From an uncultured Collinsella sp. (GTDB taxonomy: Bacteria; Actinomycetota; Coriobacteriia; Coriobacteriales; Coriobacteriaceae): a stretch of DNA of 19,593 nt. The DNA lies in contig CABUBY010000020.1 in assembly GCA_902489955.1 (NCBI GenBank), positions 1 through 19,593 on the forward strand. Reading direction: 5' to 3'. A program made the position numbers and the translations under genes. Positions 1 through 7,209 of this stretch are shown one piece after another; position 1 is the stretch's first letter, and every line of letters begins with the position of its first letter. The notes under the pieces were generated by a model, which searched no databases, had not been told where the DNA came from, and saw only the letters and a program-made list of their open reading frames with translations.

Positions 1-5
1 CGAGC

Positions 6-30
6 CGGAGAGCACTTAATGTGCTCTCCG
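6..30. repeat. perfect 10-bp hairpin downstream of pcrA
   Basis: A perfect inverted repeat has 10-bp arms (CGGAGAGCAC / GTGCTCTCCG) around the loop TTAAT. It lies about 60 nt past the pcrA stop. No T-run follows on either strand, so it is a weak candidate for a factor-independent terminator. It could also be the inner part of a larger palindrome cut by the window edge. Confidence 0.5.
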
Positions 31-91
31 TGCGAGCAGGACTGCCCGAGCAGGCGATGTTGCCCCATACGCCCGCCCAGGTCCGCCGGGA

Positions 92-2992
92 TCACGACAG
101 CTTGACGATCGGAGCAAAGCCCTTCATAAGCTTTTTGGTCTGGCCGGTCTTTTCGAATTGAACCTCAATCATGTCTCCGGCGACCGAGATCACGGTACCC
201 GTGCCAAAAGTCTTGTGGCTCACGGTATCGCCCGCGGCAAAGTCCTGCGATGCGCTGGCACGATCGACCTTGCGCTCCACCGTCGGGGACACCTTGGAAG
301 ACGGCTTTTTGGCTCGCGACGCGCCCGAACCAAAAGTCGAGGCAACACGGCCGGCGTCAGGCGAAACCCCACGATGGCGCTCGGTCCCGTAACTGCTGCC
401 GCCAAAGAAATCGTCAAAGCTCGATCCGCCGCGCGAACCGGAACCGCCGGTCGAGCGCGTATGCGAGCCAAACACCTTGCCGCCGTACATATCCGAGCCC
501 ATGCCCGAGCCAAAGGTGCCGTGACGGTCGCCGCGCTTCTCCCAGCCCGTGCCCTCAAAACCGGCAGAACCGATGCCGCTAAACTCGATATCCTCAAACG
601 GAATCTCGTTGAGGAAGCGCGAGCGCGGGTTGGCAGAGGTCGAGCCGTAGGTGCGACGCGTGGCCGCATAGGTCAGGAACAGGCGCTTGCGAGCACGCGT
701 GATGGCGACGTAGGCCAAGCGACGCTCCTCCTCGAGCTTGCCCGGATCGTCACTACCGCCAAAGTCGTGCACGTGCGGGAAGATACCCTCCTCCATGCCG
801 GCCACGAACACCGCCGGGAACTCCAGGCCCTTGGCGGAGTGGATGGTCATCATGGTAATGGCATGCGTCTCGCCGGCCAGGGAATCCAAGTCGGAGCGCA
901 GGGCCAGCCACTCCATGAGCGCCGGCAGCGCCTTACAGGTGAGCGGACCGTAGGTGCGCTCGATCTCGTCGGCATGCACGGCACCCGCCGGCATCTCCGT
1001 CGGCGCGGCATACGCGTTGCCCGCGATGGCGGCGGCCAGGGCATCCTGCGGAGACAGCGCCGGAGCGGCCAAGCTATCGAGCGGATTGGAGCCCGCGGCG
1101 TCACGCGCGCCAACGAGCGCCTCAAACGAGGATACCGGGGCAGATGGCCCCGGTTCGGGCGCAGGCGCGCTCACCACGACAGGCTCGGGCTCGGCGCTAG
1201 CAGGCACATCGGCAACACCGGCAGCGCGCAGCTCTTCCAAGCTCTCGAGCGTACCCTCGATATCCTCGTGCGTCTCCTCAAATTCGGCTGCGACGCCCAA
1301 GAATTCCTGAATGTTCTCGGCGCGACTCTCGGACTCCATGGTGCCCTCGGCGCGGAACGCCTGCAGCAGGCCCGTCTTGTCGACAATCATCTCGACGACG
1401 TCCTTGAGCTCGCCGTCCATGCGACGGCCCTCGCGCACCAGCGCCACAAAGCTCGACAGGCCGTTACGCACCTTGGCGCTAAACATGCCGGTTTCGGCGC
1501 ACGCGATCTCGCAGGCCTGAAAGAACGAGCAGCGATTGTCGCGCGCCAGCTGCTCGATCTTTTGGATCGAGGTGGAGCCGATGCCGCGGCGCGGCGTGTT
1601 GATGACGCGCTTGACGCTCATCTCGTCGGCCGGGTTCACGATCATCTTGAGGTAGGCCATGACGTCGCGGATCTCAGCACGGTCGAAGAATCGCGTGCCA
1701 CCCACGATCTTGTAGGGCACGCCTGCGCGCAGGAACATATCTTCGAGGATACGCGACTGGGCGTTGGTGCGGTAGAACACGGCGATATCGTCGTAGCTCG
1801 TGCCTTTGGCATGCAGCTTTTCGATCTCGCCGGCAATCCAGCGGCCCTCATCGCGCTCATCGCTCGCCTGGAAGGCCTGGATCTTCTCACCATCGCCCTC
1901 GGCCGTAAACAGGCGCTTGTCCTTGCGCTGCGAGTTGTGACGCACCACGGCGTTGGCGGCGCTCAGGATATGGCCCGTAGAGCGATAGTTCTGCTCCAGC
2001 TTGACGGTCTTGCAGTCTTTAAAGTCCTTCTCAAAGTCCAGGATATTGGTGATGTCGGCCCCACGCCAGCTATAAATGGACTGGTCGTCGTCGCCCACGA
2101 CCATGAGGTTTTGGTACTTGGCGGCCAGCAGGTTGGCGATCTCGTACTGGACGTGGTTGGTGTCCTGATACTCGTCGACGCTAATGTAGCGGAAGCGCTC
2201 CTGGTACTTGTCGAGCACCTCGGGGCGGGTGCGCAGCAGCTCGAGCGCGCGCACGAGCAGGTCGTCAAAGTCCATCGCGTTGGCGGCGCGCAGGCGGCGC
2301 TCCAGCTCTAGGTAGACCTGCGCGGCCTTTTTGTCGTTGGGGCTATCGGCGGATTTGAGCATGTCCTCGGGCCCGATCATGGCGTTTTTAGCCGAGCTGA
2401 TCTTGCTGCGAATCATGTTGATGGGGAATTGCTTTTGCTCAATGCCGAGCGTCTGCATAATGTCACGCACCATGCGCTTTGAGTCATCGTCGTCGTAGAT
2501 GGTGAACTGACCAGTGTAGCCCAGCAGGTCGGCGTCCTCGCGCAGCATGCGCACGCACATGGCGTGGAAGGTGCACACCCACATGCCGCGGGTGCCGCTG
2601 GGGATGAGCGCTGCCAGACGCTCGCGCATCTCGGCCGCGGCCTTGTTGGTAAACGTGATGGCCAGGACCTGCCAGGGCTTAACGCCCAGGTCGCCAAGCA
2701 TATGCGCGATGCGGAAGGTCAGGACGCGGGTCTTGCCCGAGCCGGCGCCGGCAAGGACCAGCAGCGGGCCCTCGGTGGTCAGGACCGCCTCGCGCTGGGC
2801 GGGGTTCAGACTATCAATATCGACGAGCGGCTTGGCGGGTTTGGGCGCCGGAGCCGGGGCGTCGTAGATGTCGAGCGGAACGAGCTCGGGTTCCGGCGCG
2901 GCGGGGGCGGTGTACGCATCGAGCGGCACGGGTTCCGGCGCGGGCGGCACGGGCGCGGCAGTGTTCTTTTCCCAGGGCAGGGGCTGGGTCAT
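92..2992 (-). CDS. pcrA: UvrD/PcrA-type superfamily 1 DNA helicase
   Basis: ATP-dependent 3'-5' SF1A helicase for repair and for clearing replication forks and transcription complexes. Using the ATG at 2992 (966 aa; GAGGAG about 6 nt upstream), Walker A GAGSGKT is at residues 82-88, DEYQDTN at 273-279, GDDDQSIYSWRGA at 300-312, TIHSAKGLEF at 716-725, and YVAITRAR follows. The last ~45 residues (DTVSHKTFGTGTVISV onward) match the PcrA/UvrD C-terminal Tudor-like domain known to contact RNA polymerase. The open frame extends upstream to 3076, but a candidate -10 box lies inside that extension, so the shorter start is preferred. Two oddities stand out: a Pro/Ala/Glu-rich N-terminal leader of about 55 residues with a repeated VPLD-Y/I-Y phrase, and a ~105-residue Ala/Pro-rich insert at about 585-690, where family members usually have a short 2B linker. 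The helicase identity is secure; pcrA versus uvrD naming rests on the tail and the Gram-positive setting. Confidence 0.95.
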   Translation of the reverse strand: MTQPLPWEKNTAAPVPPAPEPVPLDAYTAPAAPEPELVPLDIYDAPAPAPKPAKPLVDIDSLNPAQREAVLTTEGPLLVLAGAGSGKTRVLTFRIAHMLGDLGVKPWQVLAITFTNKAAAEMRERLAALIPSGTRGMWVCTFHAMCVRMLREDADLLGYTGQFTIYDDDDSKRMVRDIMQTLGIEQKQFPINMIRSKISSAKNAMIGPEDMLKSADSPNDKKAAQVYLELERRLRAANAMDFDDLLVRALELLRTRPEVLDKYQERFRYISVDEYQDTNHVQYEIANLLAAKYQNLMVVGDDDQSIYSWRGADITNILDFEKDFKDCKTVKLEQNYRSTGHILSAANAVVRHNSQRKDKRLFTAEGDGEKIQAFQASDERDEGRWIAGEIEKLHAKGTSYDDIAVFYRTNAQSRILEDMFLRAGVPYKIVGGTRFFDRAEIRDVMAYLKMIVNPADEMSVKRVINTPRRGIGSTSIQKIEQLARDNRCSFFQACEIACAETGMFSAKVRNGLSSFVALVREGRRMDGELKDVVEMIVDKTGLLQAFRAEGTMESESRAENIQEFLGVAAEFEETHEDIEGTLESLEELRAAGVADVPASAEPEPVVVSAPAPEPGPSAPVSSFEALVGARDAAGSNPLDSLAAPALSPQDALAAAIAGNAYAAPTEMPAGAVHADEIERTYGPLTCKALPALMEWLALRSDLDSLAGETHAITMMTIHSAKGLEFPAVFVAGMEEGIFPHVHDFGGSDDPGKLEEERRLAYVAITRARKRLFLTYAATRRTYGSTSANPRSRFLNEIPFEDIEFSGIGSAGFEGTGWEKRGDRHGTFGSGMGSDMYGGKVFGSHTRSTGGSGSRGGSSFDDFFGGSSYGTERHRGVSPDAGRVASTFGSGASRAKKPSSKVSPTVERKVDRASASQDFAAGDTVSHKTFGTGTVISVAGDMIEVQFEKTGQTKKLMKGFAPIVKLS

Positions 2993-3053
2993 GGGCGACT
3001 CCTCATCTGACGGACGGCGCGCCTGCGGGCAGCGCCATAGTTTGAGCCGTATC

Positions 3054-3059
3054 AGTATA
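3054..3059 (-). promoter_or_regulatory. candidate -10 box for pcrA
   Basis: TATACT on the minus strand, about 60 nt upstream of the preferred pcrA ATG. The only -35-like hexamer, TTGCGT, sits at a long 19-bp spacing, so support is weak. It matters because it lies inside the longer open frame and argues for the shorter protein. Confidence 0.35.
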
Positions 3060-3131
3060 CCGAGCCGCGCGGACACCGACGCAAATCACACCACGACTCC
3101 GTCCGCTACCATCGGGCCCGCCCCAGCGGAT

Positions 3132-3198
3132 TTGGCGCAATGGGGTCAGATTTGTCTGCACCAAGCTGGTGCAAAGTAACCTGACCCCATTGCGCCAA
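3132..3198. repeat. 67-bp interrupted palindrome
   Basis: Outer arms of 18 bp (3132-3149 and 3181-3198) are perfect inverse complements, built on GCGCAATGGGGTCAG. Centred between them is a second perfect hairpin with 7-bp arms TGCACCA / TGGTGCA and loop AGC (3157-3173). The 7-nt spacers between the two stems pair poorly. It lies between pcrA and the uppP 3' end, about 65 bp from the terminator. The design resembles REP/BIME-like or transposase-associated palindromes, but no transposase is present here. Confidence 0.75.
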
Positions 3199-3233
3199 TC
3201 ACAGAGCCACCGATGTCACGGTAGCAGCAGCGA

Positions 3234-3333
3234 GCGGCGGCCAGAGCGAACAAATTGGCATGAAAAGAGGGCGGCATAGACCTTTTGGTCATGCCGCCCT
3301 CTTTGAATGACAAGTTGTCGCTCTGGCCGCCGC
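3234..3333. repeat. 100-bp nested palindrome enclosing the uppP terminator
   Basis: Perfect 16-bp outer arms (3234-3249 GCGGCGGCCAGAGCGA and 3318-3333) flank the uppP terminator hairpin. The whole 100 bp is therefore a stem-within-a-stem. A simple terminator needs no outer arms, so this looks like a mobile or repeated palindromic cassette that carries the terminator. Confidence 0.7.
3264..3304 (-). terminator. factor-independent terminator of uppP, probably bidirectional
   Basis: A 14-bp perfect stem (3264-3277 with 3291-3304), a one-base bulge and a further 4-bp GACC/GGTC stem around a TTTT loop. Read on the minus strand, the stem ends in CCCTCTTTT, giving a short U-tract, 45 nt after the uppP stop. 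Confidence 0.85.
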
Positions 3334-3348
3334 GCAGCGTCAACCAAG

Positions 3349-4329
3349 TTACAGGCCGAGCATGGGCTCCAAGACGAAGAAGTACGCAAGCACCACGATG
3401 CCCAGAATGATGCGGTAGACGCCGAAGCACTTGAAGTCGTGACGGCGGACGAAACCCATGAGCCACTTGATAGCGATGAGCGAAACCACAAAGGCCACAA
3501 CACAGCCCACGCCCAGGATGGCGACCTCGTTGGCACCGAACGTACCGCCCTTGATGAAATACTTGACCAGCTTGAGCGCACTCGCGCCAAACATGACAGG
3601 GATGGCCAGGAAGAACGTAAACTTGGACGCCACCGAACGCGTGCAGCCCAAAAGCAGGCCACCGATGATGGTGGAGCCGGAGCGCGATGTGCCCGGAATC
3701 AGCGAAAGGACCTGGAAGCAACCGATACCCAGCGCGGTCTTCCAGCTCAGATCCTCGAGCGTAGTGATGGAGCCAAAGTCCAGGCTATCGTCATCGTCCC
3801 CATCCTCAGCGGTAGCCGCGGCGGGCGCCGCAAAGTGCGCACCGGCGGGACGTCCGCCCGCCGCCACAGCACGCGAACCAAACGAACCGGCAACGGCCAT
3901 TTCCTCGCGCTTGTTCGCGCGCCAGTTCTCAATCACGATAAACAGCACGCCGTACACAATGAGCGCCAGCGCCACGACGGGAGCATTGTAGAAATGCTCC
4001 TCCATCCAGTCGTTGAGCGGCAGACCGATCGCCGCGGCGGGAATGCAGCCGAGCACAATCTTGCCCCACAGCACCCAGGTGTCGCGACGGCCCTCCTTGC
4101 CCTTGCTGGGCGAGAACGGGTTGAGCTCATGGAAGAACAGGACGCAGACAGCCAGAATGGCGCCGAGCTGAATCACGACCAGGAACATATTCCAGAACGT
4201 CTCGCTCACGTTCATCTTGACGAACTCGTCCACCAAGATCATGTGACCGGTCGACGAAACAGGCAGCCATTCGGTGATGCCCTCGACCAGGCCCATGAAG
4301 GCAGATTTTAGAAGCTCGATGATATCCAA
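3349..4329 (-). CDS. uppP: undecaprenyl-diphosphatase (BacA/UppP family)
   Basis: Membrane enzyme that dephosphorylates undecaprenyl diphosphate to recycle the peptidoglycan lipid carrier; extra copies give bacitracin tolerance. The TTG at 4329 is chosen as start because GAGGGGG lies just upstream and because it places the first catalytic motif, GLVEGITEWLPVSSTGH, at residues 13-29, as in the family (Glu16, Glu20, His29). The second motif, PGTSRSGST, is at 212-220. Several hydrophobic helices follow (about 43-66, 117-134, 221-232, 268-289, 306-321). It is 326 aa against about 270 usual. The excess is a hydrophilic Ala/Gly-rich then Asp-rich insert at about 141-187, between a helix and the second catalytic motif. 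It is monocistronic, with its own terminator, and divergent from the stress-protein gene. Confidence 0.95.
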   Translation of the reverse strand: MDIIELLKSAFMGLVEGITEWLPVSSTGHMILVDEFVKMNVSETFWNMFLVVIQLGAILAVCVLFFHELNPFSPSKGKEGRRDTWVLWGKIVLGCIPAAAIGLPLNDWMEEHFYNAPVVALALIVYGVLFIVIENWRANKREEMAVAGSFGSRAVAAGGRPAGAHFAAPAAATAEDGDDDDSLDFGSITTLEDLSWKTALGIGCFQVLSLIPGTSRSGSTIIGGLLLGCTRSVASKFTFFLAIPVMFGASALKLVKYFIKGGTFGANEVAILGVGCVVAFVVSLIAIKWLMGFVRRHDFKCFGVYRIILGIVVLAYFFVLEPMLGL

Positions 4330-4389
4330 AGGGACCCCCTCGTTAGACACCCGCCGATATTGTTCTGCGGACGGTGCGGGCGATGTCCC

Positions 4390-4487
4390 ATTATCAACCG
4401 TTGGCGGCGCGCCTGCGCCTACCCTTACCAAAAAACTCGTCCGTTCACAGAATTGCGAGCGGTCAAACCGAAATCCTTGGGTATAAC
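4390..4487. promoter_or_regulatory. divergent promoter region uppP / universal stress protein
   Basis: The 248-bp gap between the divergent genes holds a GATAAT on the minus strand (4390-4395, toward uppP) and a TATAAC on the plus strand (4482-4487, toward the stress gene). Neither has a good -35 at 16-18 bp, so both are tentative. Confidence 0.25.
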
Positions 4488-4577
4488 TGCAACAAGATAA
4501 AGTGTCCGGCGGCCAACGCGCCCGCGCCCGCCCGACGCACGAGCCCCGCGCCCGTGCGATAGACCAAGGAGGAAACC

Positions 4578-5015
4578 ATGAACGAGGGCTACACCAAGGT
4601 ATTTGTTTCACTCGACGGTACTGAGCAGCAGGATTTTGTGCTCGCACGCGCCATCAAGGTCGCCGCGAACAACGGCGCCAAGCTAATCATCGGCCACGTT
4701 ATCGATTCCACGGCGCTCGAGAGCGCCGGTTCCTATCCGGTCGATCTGGTCAACGGCCTAGAGGAGGCATTTAAGAACTCCATTGCCAAGCAGCTCGAGG
4801 AGGCCAAGGCCAATCCTGACATTCCCGAGGTCGAGGTCATGATTCGTGCTGGCCGTATTCGCGAGACGCTCAAGGACGAGATGCTCGACGTAGTCAAGCC
4901 CGACCTGGTGCTCTGCGGCGCACGCGGCCTGTCCTCGATCAAGTATGCGCTGCTGGGTTCGATTTCGACGTTCCTGCTGCGCAATACGGACTGCGACATT
5001 TTGGTCGTGAAGTAG
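4578..5015 (+). CDS. universal stress protein (UspA family, ATP-binding type)
   Basis: Small cytoplasmic nucleotide-binding protein of the Usp fold, usually dimeric and linked to stress or starvation survival. The 145-aa length is normal. The N-terminal strand YTKVFVSLDGTEQ starts the fold. The C-terminal signature G-2x-G-9x-G-S is intact (Gly114, Gly117, Gly127, Ser128), which marks the ATP-binding subclass. The segment ending DILVVK forms the last strand. AGGAGG at 4567-4572, 5 nt before the ATG, fixes the start. It stands alone, divergent from uppP and convergent with the kinase gene, and is followed by a long palindrome. Its specific role cannot be told from sequence. Confidence 0.93.
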   Translation: MNEGYTKVFVSLDGTEQQDFVLARAIKVAANNGAKLIIGHVIDSTALESAGSYPVDLVNGLEEAFKNSIAKQLEEAKANPDIPEVEVMIRAGRIRETLKDEMLDVVKPDLVLCGARGLSSIKYALLGSISTFLLRNTDCDILVVK

Positions 5016-5028
5016 CGTTGCTCCCACC

Positions 5029-5121
5029 GGCCGCGGGGCCTGCGGGGTTTCCACGGGCACGTCCTCGCCGCGTTGCGGCTGCGGGATGTGCCCTTAGGAA
5101 ACCCCTCCCGGCCCCGCGGCC
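5029..5121. repeat. 93-bp imperfect palindrome after the stress-protein gene
   Basis: Arms 5029-5060 and 5088-5121 pair over most of their length (GGCCGCGGGGC, GGGGTTTCC and GGGCAC blocks match their partners, with small internal loops). A small GCCGC/GCGGC hairpin sits in the centre. It begins 13 nt after the stop codon. No T-run follows, so it is not a classic terminator even if it may stop transcription or protect the 3' end. Confidence 0.65.
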
Positions 5122-5221
5122 TTCGCAGCCTCACTTCAACGAGTTGTCTGATAGAAAAATGGCGTTTTGTTTGGGGCGGCACGTTTTTGTTATGGGAGAT
5201 TCATTTGAGCCCCATAGTTGT

Positions 5222-5280
5222 GTTCACGTTCAGGAACATAGCGCTAATTGCCTTAGCTAAGTTCACGTTCGGGAACATAG
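5222..5280. repeat. two 20-bp direct repeats containing GTTC-nn-GAAC
   Basis: GTTCACGTTCAGGAACATAG (5222-5241) recurs at 5261-5280 with one difference (A to G). Start-to-start distance is 39 bp, close to four helical turns. Each copy holds the palindrome GTTC-nn-GAAC, and between them GCTAA/TTAGC can pair. It lies between two convergent genes, where a promoter operator is unexpected. Confidence 0.7.
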
Positions 5281-5305
5281 CCGTCCGCACCGTAAGACGG
5301 GCTGG

Positions 5306-6349
5306 CTACTCAAAGTATTGAAACTTGTTGGTTGAGAAGGCAAACGTGACGACAAAGCCTTTGCCGGAGTCGGATGCTGCGGTGACGTCGATGCCCATCT
5401 TGGAGCACAGACGCGCCACCAGATAGAGACCGATGCCCGTTGCGCGCTTGGTGGTGCGGCCGTTGTCGCCGGTAAAGCCCTTCTCGAACACGCGCGGCAG
5501 GTCTGCCGCACACACGCCGCAGCCGTTGTCCGCGACGGTAAGCTCGATGCGCTCGCTTGCCAGACCCTCGTCCAGCAACGCACCCGAAAACACGATCTTT
5601 GCGCCGTCCTCACGCGCATATTTAATGCTGTTCTGAATGAGCTGGCCCAGAATAAACTCGAGCCACTTCTCGTCGGTAAAGACCTCAAAGTCGAGGTTCT
5701 CGCACACCGGAGCCACGTGCGCCGCGATGAGCTCACGCGCATTGGCCTTAATCGCGCCCGTCACCAGGGTCTTGAGATCCCAGCGGCGAATCAAGTAGTC
5801 GCGCTCCACGACTTCCGAGCGCGCATAGTACAGCGCCTGGTCGATATAGCGCTCCACGCGGGCCAGCTCGCGACCCAGGTCATCCACGCGCGAGAGGTCA
5901 CCTTCGCTGCCGTCCAGGTTTTCCAAAATCAGATGAGCTGCCGCCAGGGGCAGCTTGGCCTCGTGGACCCAGCTCTCGATATAGTCGCGATAGTCATCGG
6001 TCTGACGTCGGCCTTCGGCAACCTCGTCGCATGCCGCCTTGCCCACCCGGCGCAAGACCTCGTACTCGAGCTCGCCCTCGGCATAGGTCGGGCACTGGAC
6101 CATCTCCTGTACCCATGCGGGGCTTTCCAGCTCCTCGGCCGCGCGCTCCAGCTGATGCAGAAAACGACGACGGCGCACATATTCGATCACAATGCCCAGC
6201 ATGCCAAAGATAAAGGACACGCCGACCGCCACGACCACGATAGAAACGGGAGCACCGGCGACCGTCAGCACAAAGCAGCTCAGCAGCACACCGCACGTCC
6301 ACACGGCGACGGGAAGCAGCGCATCTTTAAAGAACTTGCCAAATGACAT
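5306..6349 (-). CDS. sensor histidine kinase, BceS-like intramembrane-sensing type
   Basis: Membrane kinase of a two-component system, 347 aa. Two close hydrophobic segments (about 10-31 and 34-56) leave almost no extracellular loop, the hallmark of kinases that sense through a membrane partner. A short linker leads to the phospho-acceptor His129 in ESWVHEAKLPLAA, the same pattern as BceS-type kinases. The ATPase domain shows the N box QNSIKY (Asn240), G1 DNGCG (274-278), G2 TGIGLYL (304-310) and G3 SGKGF. AGGGG lies before the ATG, and the gene starts 9 nt after the regulator stop, so the two form one operon. Family members normally work with a BceAB-type ABC transporter for antimicrobial-peptide sensing and detoxification, but none is in this window. 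The signal is therefore unknown. Confidence 0.93.
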   Translation of the reverse strand: MSFGKFFKDALLPVAVWTCGVLLSCFVLTVAGAPVSIVVVAVGVSFIFGMLGIVIEYVRRRRFLHQLERAAEELESPAWVQEMVQCPTYAEGELEYEVLRRVGKAACDEVAEGRRQTDDYRDYIESWVHEAKLPLAAAHLILENLDGSEGDLSRVDDLGRELARVERYIDQALYYARSEVVERDYLIRRWDLKTLVTGAIKANARELIAAHVAPVCENLDFEVFTDEKWLEFILGQLIQNSIKYAREDGAKIVFSGALLDEGLASERIELTVADNGCGVCAADLPRVFEKGFTGDNGRTTKRATGIGLYLVARLCSKMGIDVTAASDSGKGFVVTFAFSTNKFQYFE

Positions 6350-6358
6350 AGCCGGCCC

Positions 6359-7030
6359 CTAGACCGAATAGCCCTGGCCGCGATGCGTCGTCAGATACCC
6401 CTTGATGCCGATTTTTTCGAGCGTGGTGCGCAAGCGGTTGATGTTGACGGTGAGCGTATTGTCGTCCACGAAGGCGTCGGAATCCCACAGGTCCTGCATG
6501 ATGGCCGAGCGCGAAACGATCTTGCCCGCGCGGCTCAGAAGCAGCGAGAGGATACGCAGCTCGTTTTTGGTGAGCTCGGTGCTAGTGCCGGTTTGCGTGT
6601 TGGTGACCATGGAGCGGACGAGGTCGAGCTCCAGCCCCTTGTGGACGAGCGTGCTGCGCTCGCCTGCCGCCGCGGTGCGACGCAGCAGTGCGTTGATGCG
6701 CGCCACGAGCACGCGCGCGCTGTAGGGCTTGGGAACAAAGTCATCCGCGCCGAGCGTCATGGCCATGACCTCGTCGATCTCGGTCGTGCGCGACGTGAGA
6801 ACGATGATGGGGACCTCGGATTCGCGACGGACTTCATGGCAGATGTGCTGGCCGTCTTTGACGGGAAGCGTCAGGTCGAGCAGCACCAGATCGGGAGCGG
6901 CAGCAAGAATATCGCGCGAAACGTGCTCGAACGATTCGCAGGCCTCGACCTCAAAACCGGCACGGGCAAGGATGTCGGCAAGCTCGCGACGAATGGGCTC
7001 GTCGTCCTCAACGATATAGATCAGCGCCAT
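6359..7030 (-). CDS. OmpR/PhoB-family response regulator (BceR-like)
   Basis: DNA-binding partner of the kinase encoded just downstream. The receiver domain (about 1-118) has the acidic pair Asp9/Asp10, phospho-acceptor Asp52 in LLDLTLP, Thr79 and Lys101. The C-terminal winged helix (about 125-223) contains the ELTKNELRILSLLL segment and the terminal GYLTTHRGQGYSV hairpin typical of the family. The length of 223 aa is normal. AGGGGAG upstream supports the ATG at 7030. It is the first gene of the pair; its target promoter is not identified, and no BceAB transporter lies beside it. Confidence 0.94.
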   Translation of the reverse strand: MALIYIVEDDEPIRRELADILARAGFEVEACESFEHVSRDILAAAPDLVLLDLTLPVKDGQHICHEVRRESEVPIIVLTSRTTEIDEVMAMTLGADDFVPKPYSARVLVARINALLRRTAAAGERSTLVHKGLELDLVRSMVTNTQTGTSTELTKNELRILSLLLSRAGKIVSRSAIMQDLWDSDAFVDDNTLTVNINRLRTTLEKIGIKGYLTTHRGQGYSV

Positions 7031-7164
7031 GGATTCCGCTCCCCTCTTGGTTGTCTTGTCCCATTATGACCGCGAAGCCGCAGGCACGCGCCCCACGCGG
7101 CACCAAGGTGACAGAACTGTTCGCGAGCGAAAGCGTTTGGCTCGCCCCTCGCTCGCAACGGGCG

Positions 7165-7209
7165 CGGGGATCAAATGATTATTAAATCCCCGTCCCAGAA
7201 TAATCATTT
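7165..7209 (-). terminator. competing stem-loops at the 3' end of the 7.2-7.9 kb gene
   Basis: An 11-bp perfect A/T-rich stem (AAATGATTATT at 7173-7183 with 7199-7209) includes the gene's own stop codon. A second stem, CGGGGA/TCCCCG (7165-7170 with 7187-7192), overlaps it, so the two cannot form together. There is no clear U-tract. It probably acts as a 3'-end structure or terminator. Confidence 0.5.

Noticed and set aside
158..2311. Long plus-strand open frame (717 codons) opposite pcrA
   Set aside because: It is the antisense shadow of a high-GC gene; the minus-strand frame has every helicase motif, and the plus frame shows only Arg/Ala/Gly/His-rich composition.
5029..5121. Calling the palindrome after the stress gene a standard factor-independent terminator
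   Set aside because: The stem is long and interrupted and no T-run follows on the plus strand.
5018..5321. Short plus-strand frames after the stress-protein gene
   Set aside because: They cross the 93-bp palindrome and the direct repeats, and lack a ribosome site or protein-like composition.
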